NCBI GenBank assembly: GCA_018268015.1
Contig: JAFDXJ010000008.1
Span: forward strand, 1 to 64,000
DNA: 64,000 bases
Direction: 5' to 3'
Source of the DNA: Bacteroidota bacterium
Lineage (GTDB): Bacteria; Bacteroidota; Bacteroidia; Chitinophagales; Chitinophagaceae
Shown here in pieces: positions 8,949-18,724 of the stretch. The position numbers were made by a program, and so were the translations under genes. Positions within the stretch are counted from its first letter, which is position 1; each line of letters opens with the position of its first letter. The notes below the pieces were generated by a model, which saw only the letters and a program-made list of their open reading frames with translations, searched no databases and was not told the origin of the DNA.

Positions 8949-10352
8949 TTATTCTTCGGTTGGTTTTTCCATCCGGGCAATGGTTTTTTTTGCCAATAAC
9001 AGCCTGAGCTTTTTATTTTTTTCAATGACTTTTGATTTGATATATTTTTCAAGCCGATGATGAAATGGGATAATAATCGCCGCTACGAGCACGAGGCCTG
9101 CTAACATAAGGATTGGGGAATGATGCGTAACGTCTTCCAGGAATGGATGTAACATCAGGTTAATAAATTCAAAAAAGATTAATAGCACAATGATGCCTAA
9201 ATATTCTATGGCTTTTTCATGCACAATAATGCTCCTGCTCAGTAATAAAAAGGCGATTAAACAAATAATAAAAATTAATGCAATCCCGGAATATTCCATA
9301 TCATCCCTACGCTGTTTTTCTTTTAGGGCTTCCTGTTCTTGTAAGTCCTTTTGCCTTTGTGATTCATGATAGGTAAGATTTTGAATATCCCATTGCATCC
9401 CCGCATCATCCAGACTGTCTCTTAATGCACTTTCCAGTTTGAAATAGGTAATAGCCATCTGGGGATCCGTTTTTTCATATAACATCGCCAGTGGCTTATA
9501 CAGATCCAGTTTTTCTTTACCATATCTTAATTTATGTGCAATGTTTAATGCTTTATTGTAATACGATATTGCGGAATCGGTATTATTTTCTTTGGCATAC
9601 ACTTGTGCCAGGAAATCATAATTAAACATGAGATAGTATGTGTCATACGCATCCGTTGAATATTGAATGGCTTTATATAAATAGGGCTTAGCAATATCTC
9701 CATTCCCCAGCTTAAAATTCACTAATCCCATTCCACCTAAAGCCTGTCCCAGCATACGTTGAGTATCATTTTTCGCACTTAAGGCTATTTGGTAGCTTTC
9801 CTGGAAATAGACTAAAGCGCTATCCGGCTTATTTAGTTTTATATAAGAATAACCATTATTATAGGCAGCTTCAAATAATTGTTCAGGTGATTGAATGGTC
9901 TTGGATAAATGATAAGCTCTTTGGGAATAAGACAATGCATCATGGAAATCATTCAAGTCACTATACATTCCGCTGATTTCGATGAGTCCCCTGGCCATCC
10001 ATTCTTTTTGATTTTCATTTTCAAAAATTTTGAGAGCAGCCAGGTGCAATTCCAAAGCCCGGGCATCATTTCCGGTATAGCTAATGGCCATTGCCTCACA
10101 ATACATACTCTTTGCAAGGCCGGCCTGATCATCTATTTCTTTACTCATTGCCATTGCTTTATCCGCATACAATAAAGCACTGTCAATATCATTACTGCTA
10201 TATATAATGGAAAGCTTTATCAAACTGTTCACTGTATTTGTATCACTTTCAGCATTCATCAGCATTTTGTTCAGGCTATCAATCACCGGGCTTTGCGGAA
10301 AGGCATGGGTGCAGAAGAAAAATAAAAAAATCAAAGGATAAATTTTTTTCAT
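8949..10352 (-). CDS. TPR-repeat membrane protein of unknown function
   Basis: The 467-residue protein has a signal peptide (1 to about 19, LIFLFFFCTHAFPQS). A long array of tetratricopeptide repeats follows from about residue 40 to 310, visible as repeated pairs such as SALLYADKAMAMSKEI, ALELHLAALKIFENE, ALSYSQRAYHLSKTI, ALVYFQESYQIALSA and AISYYNKALNIAHKL. A coiled-coil stretch (QRQKDLQEQEALKEKQRRDDMEY) leads into three hydrophobic segments between about 352 and 435 and a basic cytoplasmic tail. The layout resembles the sensor part of TPR-containing histidine kinases or regulators in this phylum, but no kinase or DNA-binding domain is present. It lies 47 bases downstream of the CocE pair on the same strand and may be co-transcribed with it. 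Confidence 0.75.
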   Translation of the reverse strand: MKKIYPLIFLFFFCTHAFPQSPVIDSLNKMLMNAESDTNTVNSLIKLSIIYSSNDIDSALLYADKAMAMSKEIDDQAGLAKSMYCEAMAISYTGNDARALELHLAALKIFENENQKEWMARGLIEISGMYSDLNDFHDALSYSQRAYHLSKTIQSPEQLFEAAYNNGYSYIKLNKPDSALVYFQESYQIALSAKNDTQRMLGQALGGMGLVNFKLGNGDIAKPYLYKAIQYSTDAYDTYYLMFNYDFLAQVYAKENNTDSAISYYNKALNIAHKLRYGKEKLDLYKPLAMLYEKTDPQMAITYFKLESALRDSLDDAGMQWDIQNLTYHESQRQKDLQEQEALKEKQRRDDMEYSGIALIFIICLIAFLLLSRSIIVHEKAIEYLGIIVLLIFFEFINLMLHPFLEDVTHHSPILMLAGLVLVAAIIIPFHHRLEKYIKSKVIEKNKKLRLLLAKKTIARMEKPTEE

Positions 10353-10399
10353 ATGATATTTTTAATCAGGCCAGAAGTTAGAAGACTAAAATAAATTTT

Positions 10400-12280
10400 T
10401 TATTGATTTTTATTTAAAATGGGTAAACTGATTTTACTAATATGCACTCCATCATGATATAATTTAATGGAGGATTTGATAAAATCACGTTCATTCGCAT
10501 CCGGAATACATAAAAATTGCTGAGGATTCCTATCCACCAGGGGGAACCAACTACTCTGCACCTGCACCATGATGCGATGACCTTTTAAAAAAGTATGGCA
10601 AATATCATTCATGGAAATTTTTATTTGTGAGACCTGCCCCGGTATAAAAGCCTCCGGATTACTAAAACTATTCCTGAATTTACCCCGCAGCACTTCAGCA
10701 CGCACCATCATTTCTGCATTCGGGATAGATGATAATTTTCCAGGGCGGATATTTTTACTTGCTGATGCATCCCCGGGAAAAACATCAATTAATTTTACGA
10801 TGAAATCTGCGTCCGTTGTGGATATCGAAACTTCAAGATTTGCCAATAAAGGTCCGGCAATGGTTAGATCGTTTTGCAAAGGTTCTGAGGCGAATGATAA
10901 TACATCATTTCTTTTGGAAGCAAATCGTTCATCCTCTGCCATGTATTCATTATTTCTTCTTGCCGATGAAATGCCGGTATAAGGTACAGGATTTGCCGGG
11001 TCGCTGATATATTCATCATATCCATTTTGATATAAAGTTTTATCTGTAGTTAAGGTATGGTTTTGACCCAAATAAAAATCTGTAAACTGTATATTTTTTG
11101 GTGGCCATTGATTAAAATGTTTCCATTGATTGGTACCGGTTTCAAAAATGGTAGCTTCACGGGCATTAAAATCTCCCTGATCTTTTAAATAATAATTAAA
11201 GAATCTGGTCAATAAACTATCTCTGAAATATTCATTCGTATTACTTCCAAACTGGTAAGGGCCGAATGTATTCCATGACCTGGATGCCCAGGCGCCATGT
11301 GTCCAGGGACCCATCACCAGAAAATTTTTGTTTTGCGGACTTTGATCTTCGATTGCTTTATAGGTATGCAATGCGCCAAAAAGATCTTCTGCATCATACC
11401 AGCCACCGACAACCAAAACAGGAATTTTGATATTCTTTAAATATTGCCTGATATTCCTTTTTTGCCAATAAGTATCATATGTGTCGTGTTGTAAATATTC
11501 GTTCCAGATATAAGAGCGATGATTAAAATAAGTTGCTGACTGGGTATTTTTAATTGGACCGAGTTGGAGAAAAAAATCATAAGCATTCGTCCTTTTCGCC
11601 TGAAACATATTGCTTCCATAATCCTCAACCGGGCCCTTTCTTTCTTTGCCATAATAATTCATGAAATCAAAATTGTCCATTAAAAAAAAGGCGCCTTGAT
11701 GATTTGCGTCATCCCCGATAAACTCATCTGTTACCGGCGCTTGAGGGCTTACAGCTTTGATGGCAGGATGTGCTCCCGGCAAACTGGCGGTAGCATAAAA
11801 ACCCGGGTACGATATACCATAAAGACCTACACGGCCATTGTTATTTTTGATGTGGTGTATCAGCCAGTCAACAGTATCCCATGTATCACTGCTTTCATCT
11901 ACATCCTGTTTACTTTTTTTATTTTCAATATAAGGTGTCACTTCCAGGTTGATCCCTTCACTCATATAACGTCCACGAACATCCTGGTAAACAAAAATAT
12001 ATTTTTGATGCATGAGTGCTGAATCCGGTCCTATTTGGCTGGCATATTGATTATTTCCATATGGACCGGCAGAATAGGGCGTACGTTCCATGAGAATAGG
12101 ATATTTTTCTGTTTGGTCTTTGGGTGAATAAATGACCGTGTATAACCTGACTCCATCACGCATAGTAATCAGGGTATCCATTTTATTATAATGATCTCTG
12201 ACAAAATTATCCTTTGGTTTTTCCTGGCAGTTTGCTGATGTAAAAGCTAGAAAAAGGAGAGGCAGGAATTTTACTTTCAT
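10400..12280 (-). CDS. CocE/NonD-family exported hydrolase, copy 1
   Basis: The 626-residue product belongs to the X-Pro dipeptidyl peptidase S15/CocE family of serine hydrolases, which cleave peptides, esters or acyl groups. A signal peptide or lipoprotein signal covers residues 1-19 (FLPLLFLAFTSANCQ; Cys18 could be lipidated). The alpha/beta-hydrolase core has ITMRDGVRLYTVIY, the oxyanion-side motif YVYQDVRGRYMSEG-like (FVYQDVRGRYMSEG) and the nucleophile Ser157 in LYGISYPGF. Later come GGWYDAEDLFGAL and GPWTHGAWA, carrying the likely Asp and His. The C-terminal jelly-roll (about 400-626) ends with VQVQSSWFPLVDRNPQQF. It follows its paralogue by five bases, so the two are probably one transcript. 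Confidence 0.88.
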   Translation of the reverse strand: MKVKFLPLLFLAFTSANCQEKPKDNFVRDHYNKMDTLITMRDGVRLYTVIYSPKDQTEKYPILMERTPYSAGPYGNNQYASQIGPDSALMHQKYIFVYQDVRGRYMSEGINLEVTPYIENKKSKQDVDESSDTWDTVDWLIHHIKNNNGRVGLYGISYPGFYATASLPGAHPAIKAVSPQAPVTDEFIGDDANHQGAFFLMDNFDFMNYYGKERKGPVEDYGSNMFQAKRTNAYDFFLQLGPIKNTQSATYFNHRSYIWNEYLQHDTYDTYWQKRNIRQYLKNIKIPVLVVGGWYDAEDLFGALHTYKAIEDQSPQNKNFLVMGPWTHGAWASRSWNTFGPYQFGSNTNEYFRDSLLTRFFNYYLKDQGDFNAREATIFETGTNQWKHFNQWPPKNIQFTDFYLGQNHTLTTDKTLYQNGYDEYISDPANPVPYTGISSARRNNEYMAEDERFASKRNDVLSFASEPLQNDLTIAGPLLANLEVSISTTDADFIVKLIDVFPGDASASKNIRPGKLSSIPNAEMMVRAEVLRGKFRNSFSNPEAFIPGQVSQIKISMNDICHTFLKGHRIMVQVQSSWFPLVDRNPQQFLCIPDANERDFIKSSIKLYHDGVHISKISLPILNKNQ

Positions 12281-12285
12281 GCGTT

Positions 12286-14160
12286 TTATTTTAATACCGG
12301 TAAAATGATTTTGGACATGTGTTGTGAATCATGATAAACACGAATATCTTCTTTAATAAAATCGGTGTCATTTGCCGTATAAATATTCATAAATTGTTGT
12401 GGATTCCTGTCAGCCAGAGGAAACCAGCTGCTTTGTATTTGTATCATGATACGATGACCTTTTAAAAATGTATGGGCCACATCCGGCAACTCCCATTTCA
12501 CTTCAGTGATTTTACCGGGAATAAAGGGCTCCGGTTTTTCAAAACTATTTCTAAATTTCCCCCGCATTATTTCTCCCCGTACCAACATTTCATAACCTCC
12601 CATTGGATAAGGATTCTGAATGAGTGATTGAATACGTTCCGGGTAGGTGAAATCATCCGGGAAAACATCTATTAATTTCACCACAAAATCAGCATCAGTT
12701 GAAGACAGTGACACCATCAGGTCGGCAATCACAGGGCCGGCAAGCGTTACATCATTTTCCAAAATATCGGTGGAATAGGTTAAAACGTCCGTTCTTCGTT
12801 CGGCAAAACGCTGATCGTCATCCATATATTCGCGTGTTCTGCGGAAATGTATATCCTGTGTATAGGGTACAGGGTGAGCCGGATCACTGGTATAGGTATC
12901 ATATCCATTTGGTGAAGCAGGAGCGGGGGTATTCAAATATAATTTTTGATGGTCACCCAGGAATAAATTTTGTGTTTCAATATTTTTGGGGGGCCAGGTA
13001 GAAAATTCTTTCCATTGATTTTCTCCACTAAAGAAAATATGAGCGGTGGCCACATGATTCAAATTACCTTGTCCTAATAAATAATAATTGAAAAAGGGAA
13101 TCTCCAGGCTGTCCTGGAAATAAGCAGAAGTATTACTTCCAAAATAAACATTTCCCAGGTGTGATCCTTCGCGGCCCCATTGGCCATGATACCATGGTCC
13201 CATCACAATCCGGTTATTGGTTTGTGGACTTTGTTTTGCTGTGGCTTTAAAGCAATTCCATGCACCAAAACAATCTTCTGCATCAAAAAGACCTCCTACC
13301 CATAACATTGCCGGCTTTACCTGGTATAATCCTACACGTGCATTTCTTTCCTGCCACCAGGAATCATAGTTGGGGTGTTGGTACATTTCATGCCAGAATT
13401 TAATGCTATCACCTATCAATGCAGAGAAATTCTTTAAGGCCCCTGTCTTTAAATAGGCATTGTAATTATCATCTGAATGAAAAGAAAAGCCTGGGCCATA
13501 ATCCTTCATTGGCTGGTGGTGCGGTTTACCAAATGAAGGGTAAAATGAAAAACCATCCATGACAAAGAATGCACCTTTATGGTGAAAATCATCTCCCATA
13601 AACCAGTCTGTTACCGGCGCTTGCGGGCTTACGGCCACAAGCGCAGGATGCCCGCTCAATGCAGCTTCTGTAGAATAGAATCCGGGATAGGAAGTGCCTG
13701 TAATGCCTACTTTCCCATTATTATCAGGTATGTTTTTTATCAGCCAGTCAATGGCATCATAAGTATCACTTGCTTCATCAATTTGCTTACCGGTCTTATT
13801 TTTGATAAAGGGACGCACATCTACAAATTCTCCTTCACTCATATAGCGGCCCCGTACATCCTGCATTACAAAAATGAAATTTTCTTTCATGTATTTCATT
13901 TTATAAGAATTCCAGATAGCGACGTATTTATCCGGACCATAAGGATTACAGGAATAAGGAGTACGGGTCATCAGGAAGGGGTGTGCAGAAGATTGATCTT
14001 TGGGGATATAAACGGAGGTAAATAACCTGATTCCATCCCGCATGGGAATATAAGTCTCCATTTTGGTATAATTGTTTACAAACCAGGTACTGTCTTCATT
14101 TTGTGCGAATAATACCATTGCCGGAAACACCAGCATTAAGGAAAAAAATACTTTTTTCAT
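12286..14160 (-). CDS. CocE/NonD-family exported hydrolase, copy 2
   Basis: The 624-residue paralogue of the downstream gene has the same domain order. A signal peptide (KKVFFSLMLVFPAMVLFAQ) is followed by IPMRDGIRLFTSVY, FVMQDVRGRYMSEG, nucleophile Ser157 in ITGTSYPGF, GGLFDAEDCFGAW, GPWYHGQWGREG and the C-terminal jelly-roll with IQIQSSWFPLADRNPQQF. Choosing ATG at 14160 instead of the frame start at 14196 places the serine at exactly the same residue number as in copy 1, which supports that start. It is probably a dipeptidyl-peptidase or acylase acting in the periplasm. The substrate cannot be read from the sequence, but the neighbouring peptide genes favour peptides. Confidence 0.88.
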   Translation of the reverse strand: MKKVFFSLMLVFPAMVLFAQNEDSTWFVNNYTKMETYIPMRDGIRLFTSVYIPKDQSSAHPFLMTRTPYSCNPYGPDKYVAIWNSYKMKYMKENFIFVMQDVRGRYMSEGEFVDVRPFIKNKTGKQIDEASDTYDAIDWLIKNIPDNNGKVGITGTSYPGFYSTEAALSGHPALVAVSPQAPVTDWFMGDDFHHKGAFFVMDGFSFYPSFGKPHHQPMKDYGPGFSFHSDDNYNAYLKTGALKNFSALIGDSIKFWHEMYQHPNYDSWWQERNARVGLYQVKPAMLWVGGLFDAEDCFGAWNCFKATAKQSPQTNNRIVMGPWYHGQWGREGSHLGNVYFGSNTSAYFQDSLEIPFFNYYLLGQGNLNHVATAHIFFSGENQWKEFSTWPPKNIETQNLFLGDHQKLYLNTPAPASPNGYDTYTSDPAHPVPYTQDIHFRRTREYMDDDQRFAERRTDVLTYSTDILENDVTLAGPVIADLMVSLSSTDADFVVKLIDVFPDDFTYPERIQSLIQNPYPMGGYEMLVRGEIMRGKFRNSFEKPEPFIPGKITEVKWELPDVAHTFLKGHRIMIQIQSSWFPLADRNPQQFMNIYTANDTDFIKEDIRVYHDSQHMSKIILPVLK

Positions 14161-15279
14161 TACAGTTTTTTTGATGATGAATAGATCAAATACCATGTCT
14201 AAATTAGTATTGGGGGAGATTAGATATCTGTGGAAAATTACGATACTTAAAGGTAGTTTTAAAAATAAAATGATGATTGATCTAAAATGTATAGAAATTA
14301 TTATAGATGGAAAGATTATTTGCTTTCAAAAAAATTTTGAAAAGGGGACTTATTTCACTTTTGATGGACTTTAATGAAATTGCAAAGAATTGATGAATCC
14401 AATTCATTTTTGTCTAAACATTTTGATTGAAAAATATTTAAGCAAACAGATTTAAAAAACTATAACCTCGTAAGAGTTCTTATGGATTTTATTTTTATGA
14501 TTCTAAAATAATCATATCTCTATTCTTTTTGCTCATTGACTATAAAATAATAATCAAATTACCTTTTTGCCATAAAGGGTTTAAAAAAAAAAATTACTTT
14601 TTCTTTCAAGCAGAAAACTTTGAAATGGTAATAAGAAAGATAAAATAATTGGATCATATTCTCAATTAATCGCAGTGATTTTTTGAGTCGCTTAGTAAGA
14701 TAAGAATGATGAAAAAATTCTCCCATTATAGAGAATGGTATTTTTATGAGCTCTTTCCCGTTAAAAAAGTTTCCTATATTCTTAAAACAAATATATTTGA
14801 ATCTCGATTCATTATTTTATCAGCTACTCTTTCCAAAACGGGATTATGAAAAAAATAAAAATTGCGTTGTTCCCCAGTTGTTTGATTTTCCTTTCTTTTA
14901 TCAATACCGATTTTATCAAACCTGTTTTATATTCAAATGAGTCAAAATGATATGGAGGAAACCACACACCCCATCCTGTTGGAAAATGATTGTTAAGAAT
15001 TCAGATTCACACTTAGAAGATTTTGCCGAAATCATTTTCATTTCCGGTTTATCATCTATTCCAAGAACTCAATTAGATATTCATAAAAGAACCTTATGAA
15101 TTGTAAATTAATAAACATGATCATTTCAACCGCTCAAGTAGTACTCGTCAAAACAGCGGAAATAAGAATGTGTAAAAATATCCTCATGATAAAGTAATGA
15201 CTTGAAATTATTAGGTAGAGAATCCTATTTAAATTCATTATTTAAAATTTAATTATTAAAACTTCAATATCATTTTTTC
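14161..15279. other. Long AT-rich intergenic region without a convincing gene
   Basis: This gap of about 1.1 kb separates the divergent CocE pair and the permease operon. It is visibly richer in A and T than its surroundings, with many short stops in all frames. No tRNA fold, repeat array or transposase fragment could be recognised. The only coding-like trace is a 34-codon ORF at 14846-14950. The span may carry regulatory regions for both flanking operons. Confidence 0.6.
14846..14950 (+). pseudogene. Possible truncated secreted-protein start
   Basis: A 34-codon ORF begins MKKIKIALFPSCLIFLSF, which looks like a signal peptide, and stops at TGA 14948-14950. The frame then continues YGGNHTPHPVGK before a second TGA. 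This may be the remnant of a decayed exported protein, a tiny secreted peptide, or chance in AT-rich DNA. Confidence 0.22.
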
Positions 15280-16587
15280 ATGAGTACTCAAAATACCAAT
15301 GAAGGATTAAAACGGGAGATAGGTCTTTGGGGCCTTTCGGCCAATATGGTAAACATTATCATCGGCTCAGGTATATTTGTTTTACCTGCCATCATTGCCG
15401 GTATTTTAGGCCCGGCTTCCGTTATTGCCTATGTTTTCTGTGGTGTGCTCATCATGCTTATTATGCTTTGCTATGCAGAGGTAGGCAGCAAAACCACAGA
15501 TTCCGGCGGCTCTTATACTTATGTGGAAAAGGCATTTGGAAAATATCCCGGCTTCCTGGTGTTTATGCTCCTTTTTATTTCTACAGTATGTGCCGTAGCA
15601 GCCGTAGCGAATGTGTTGTTTGATACGCTCACTACTTTTTTCCCGGCTTTGCAGGGGAATTTTATTAAAACCGTTTTCTTTATCATACTATTTTTCGGTT
15701 TAGCTTTCATTAATATCCTTGGTGTAAAACAAGGTGTGGGCATGGTAAAATTTCTTACACTAGCTAAATTAATCCCATTGATCATTTTTATAGTGGCAGG
15801 TATATTTTATATCAACATGGATAACCTGAAATGGGATGCCATGCCGGGTTACAAATTGGTGGGAGATGCTTCTTTAATTTTGTTTTTTGCCTACCTGGGC
15901 GGCGAGACCGGACTTTCAGTAGGCGGGGAAATCAAAAACCCCGAAAGGACTGTGCCAAGAGCAGTCGTGATCAGTATTCTTTTTTTAATTGTTTTTTATA
16001 TTGCTATTCAAACGATAGCACAGGCTGTGCTGGGGGCTGATTTGCCTAAAGAAATTGCTGCCCCTCTTGCAGTGGCTGCAAAAATAATTTTTGGCGCTTT
16101 TGGGTTTACTTTTATCCTGGCAGGAACGGCTGTATCCATGTTTGGGAATATCAGCGGACAGATTTTAAATAATCCCCGCAATTTGTTTGCCGTAGCAAGA
16201 GACGGCATATTACCTGTTGCTGCATTTCAAAAAATACATAAGAAGTATGCTACTCCCTATATTTCTATTTTAGCTTATACAGTTCTTTGTTTTTTATTTG
16301 CGGTGTCAGGCGGTTTCCAAACGCTTGCTGTGCTTTCTGTGGCAGGTGCGCTTCTCGTTTATCTTGCCGTTTCGCTTGCCGTATTGAAGTTCCGTAAAAT
16401 GCCTGAAATGAAATCCAAAGGATTTACCGCCCCGGGTGGAATGGTTGTACCTTTATTATCCATTGCGATTTGCTTGTTCTTTTTGTATCACCTGAAGGCT
16501 AATGAAATGATCAGTGTTGTTGTATTTATAGCGATAGCAACTGTTTTGTATTTTGGTTTAAATGGAATGAAAAGAAAAGATTTATAA
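15280..16587 (+). CDS. APC-family amino acid permease
   Basis: The 435-residue integral membrane protein has the hallmark start of the amino acid-polyamine-organocation family, GLWGLSANMVNIIIGSGIFVLPAIIAGILGP, where the broken first helix (GSGIF) binds the substrate backbone. About twelve hydrophobic segments follow. Other conserved features are CYAEVGSKTTDSGGSYTYVEKAFG and FFAYLGGETGLSVGGEIKNPERTVPRA. It probably imports amino acids across the inner membrane by proton symport; which ones cannot be told. It heads a four-gene plus-strand operon with a dipeptidase, a hydrolase and a YfcC-type carrier, so a role in using peptide breakdown products is likely. Confidence 0.9.
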   Translation: MSTQNTNEGLKREIGLWGLSANMVNIIIGSGIFVLPAIIAGILGPASVIAYVFCGVLIMLIMLCYAEVGSKTTDSGGSYTYVEKAFGKYPGFLVFMLLFISTVCAVAAVANVLFDTLTTFFPALQGNFIKTVFFIILFFGLAFINILGVKQGVGMVKFLTLAKLIPLIIFIVAGIFYINMDNLKWDAMPGYKLVGDASLILFFAYLGGETGLSVGGEIKNPERTVPRAVVISILFLIVFYIAIQTIAQAVLGADLPKEIAAPLAVAAKIIFGAFGFTFILAGTAVSMFGNISGQILNNPRNLFAVARDGILPVAAFQKIHKKYATPYISILAYTVLCFLFAVSGGFQTLAVLSVAGALLVYLAVSLAVLKFRKMPEMKSKGFTAPGGMVVPLLSIAICLFFLYHLKANEMISVVVFIAIATVLYFGLNGMKRKDL

Positions 16588-16610
16588 AATTGAAATTAAA
16601 AAAAATAAAG

Positions 16611-17804
16611 ATGAAATTTCTATTACCTGGTATTTTACTTTTTAGCATTCAGTTGCATGCACAGTCTTTCCAAAGAGTACATGATAAAGCCATTGTTATA
16701 GATACACACAATGACATTCTGATGAAATCAGTTGACCTGGGATATTCCATTGACCAGGATTTAAGAGGCAAAACATTAAGCGACCTTACCCGTTGGAAAA
16801 AAGGCGGGCTTGATGTGCAGGTATTCTCTGTCTATTGCGATGGGGATGCTAAAAACCCCTTCGCCTATGCCAACAGGGAAATGGATAGCTTAGATGCTGT
16901 GGTAGCCCGTAACCCGGATAAAATTGTAAAAGTGGCCAACTATGCAGCACTCATGAAAGCGGTGAAGCAACATAAGATGGCGGCAATGTTTGGCGTAGAA
17001 GGCGGACACATGATAGAAAACGATTTGAATAAATTGGAGGCTTTGTATAATCGTGGAGCAAGGTATTTAACCCTTACCCATAATATTTCACCTGACTGGG
17101 CTACCAGCGCTGCGGATGAAACGAACCCTCATCCCGTGATAGGAAATGGATTCAATAAAGAGGGTAAAAAAGGCCTGACTTCATTTGGTATCCAGGTGGT
17201 ACAAAAAATGAATGAGCTTGGAATGATCGTGGATGTAAGCCATGTGGGCGAACAAACTTTTTGGGATATCATAAAGACCACTACAAAACCCATCATGGCT
17301 TCACACAGTTCAGTGTATAGTCTTGTGCACCACAGGCGCAATTTAAAAGATGAGCAAATAAAAGCCATTGCTAAAAATGGAGGTGTCATACAAATAAATT
17401 TTAATCCCGGTTTTATTGACAGCAGTTATGATAAAAAAGAAGCCGCATTTATTGCCCGCCATAAAGAGGAATATGAAGGGCTTCAGAAAAATGGTATGCC
17501 TGAGTTTTATGCACTGGATTCTATTTACCATGAATACAAAGAAGAAGCAAACAGTATGAGGCCTCCTCTTTCCCTGGTGATTGATCATATTGATTATGTA
17601 GCCAAATTAGTAGGAGTGGATTATGTGGGCATTGGTTCTGATTTTGATGGCATCAACAATACACCACAACAATTGAATGATGTTACCGACTATCCCCTCA
17701 TCACAAAGGCGCTCTTAGAAAGAGGATATAGTAAAAAAGATATTGATAAAATTTTAGGTGGTAATTTTTTAAGGGTATTAAAAGCTAATGAAAAAAATAA
17801 ATAA
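16611..17804 (+). CDS. Exported membrane dipeptidase (peptidase family M19)
   Basis: The 397-residue zinc dipeptidase has a signal peptide (MKFLLPGILLFSIQLHAQ) and the M19 amidohydrolase-type barrel. Visible metal ligands are VIDTHND, the bridging Glu of MFGVEGGHMI, VSHVGEQTFW and ASHSSVYSLVHHRRNL. The Asp of VGIGSDFDGI completes the site. Family members hydrolyse dipeptides, including D-amino acid forms. ATG at 16611 was chosen because it opens the signal peptide; the frame reaches back to a TTG at 16590. It starts about 24 bases after the permease and is followed two bases later by the next gene, which implies tight coupling. Confidence 0.92.
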   Translation: MKFLLPGILLFSIQLHAQSFQRVHDKAIVIDTHNDILMKSVDLGYSIDQDLRGKTLSDLTRWKKGGLDVQVFSVYCDGDAKNPFAYANREMDSLDAVVARNPDKIVKVANYAALMKAVKQHKMAAMFGVEGGHMIENDLNKLEALYNRGARYLTLTHNISPDWATSAADETNPHPVIGNGFNKEGKKGLTSFGIQVVQKMNELGMIVDVSHVGEQTFWDIIKTTTKPIMASHSSVYSLVHHRRNLKDEQIKAIAKNGGVIQINFNPGFIDSSYDKKEAAFIARHKEEYEGLQKNGMPEFYALDSIYHEYKEEANSMRPPLSLVIDHIDYVAKLVGVDYVGIGSDFDGINNTPQQLNDVTDYPLITKALLERGYSKKDIDKILGGNFLRVLKANEKNK

Positions 17805-17806
17805 AC

Positions 17807-18673
17807 ATGCACATGAAAACAAAATTGATTTCAAAAATCTTCATTCCGGTTTTATTACTGGTGTCTGGGGCAGTTCAGTCACAGGTTTCCGACTCCATTG
17901 TACAGAAAGATTTGCAATGGGATACCAGTGCGCCTGCAGGCATTATTGAACTATCAATTCCATCCCATGGGTCTAAAATGGCCGGATTTATTTATACGGC
18001 AAATGGAATACAAAAACATCCAACACTCATAATGTTACATGGGTTCCCGGGAAATGAGCGCAACCTGGATTTAGCACAGGTAGTAAGATCGAAAGGATGG
18101 AATGTAATTTATTTCGACTACCGGGGTTCATGGGGCAGCCAGGGACAGTTTAGTTTCGAAAACTGTGTGGAAGATGTAAAAAGTGTCGTTTCATTTTGCA
18201 AGAAATATTCCGATTCGCTGCTCATAGATACCGCTAATATGGCATTTTTCGGGCATAGCATGGGCGGTTTTGTTTGCTTAAAAGCATTGGCAGAAATTCC
18301 GGACATAAAAAAAGGGTTTGCCTTATCTACCTGGGATATTTATTCAACCGGGAAAAATATCCAGCCATCACAAATAAAAGAAGTGGCAGCGCAATTTGGA
18401 GATGTATTTGTTTTAAACACACCTATTGAAAAGTTGATCAGTAATGTAGTTTTTAATCTTGCCTATTACAACCTTCAAAATGATGCTAAGACTTTATCCG
18501 GAAAAGAAATAATAATGCTGGATGAACATCATGGGAATAGCGTTTTAGCAGAAACATTAAAAAAAGCCAATAACACTTTTTTTGAATATGATATTTGGCA
18601 AACAGATCATTCTTTCAGTAATAAAAGAATTTCATTAATTAATAAAGTGCTACAGTTTCTTAATCAGAATTGA
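17807..18673 (+). CDS. Exported alpha/beta hydrolase
   Basis: The 288-residue protein begins with a signal peptide (about 1-24, ISKIFIPVLLLVSGAVQSQ). The hydrolase core shows TLIMLHGFPGNERNLDLAQ with the oxyanion-hole HGFPG, then the nucleophile elbow FFGHSMGGF with Ser151, and late candidates for the acidic residue (MLDEHHGN) and the His (WQTDHSFSNKR). It belongs to the dienelactone hydrolase/acyl-peptidase-like group, but the substrate is unknown. It begins two bases after the dipeptidase stop, so it belongs to the same operon, and it probably acts on peptides or peptide esters in the periplasm. Confidence 0.85.
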   Translation: MHMKTKLISKIFIPVLLLVSGAVQSQVSDSIVQKDLQWDTSAPAGIIELSIPSHGSKMAGFIYTANGIQKHPTLIMLHGFPGNERNLDLAQVVRSKGWNVIYFDYRGSWGSQGQFSFENCVEDVKSVVSFCKKYSDSLLIDTANMAFFGHSMGGFVCLKALAEIPDIKKGFALSTWDIYSTGKNIQPSQIKEVAAQFGDVFVLNTPIEKLISNVVFNLAYYNLQNDAKTLSGKEIIMLDEHHGNSVLAETLKKANNTFFEYDIWQTDHSFSNKRISLINKVLQFLNQN

Positions 18674-18724
18674 GAATAAAAAAATAAATTCAAAGCGCTA
18701 AAACGATTTCACCAAAACTGAAAG

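Noticed and set aside
14072-14374. 100-codon ORF at the CocE copy 2 start
   Set aside because: Its first part is antisense to the CocE signal peptide and the rest is low-complexity AT-rich sequence.
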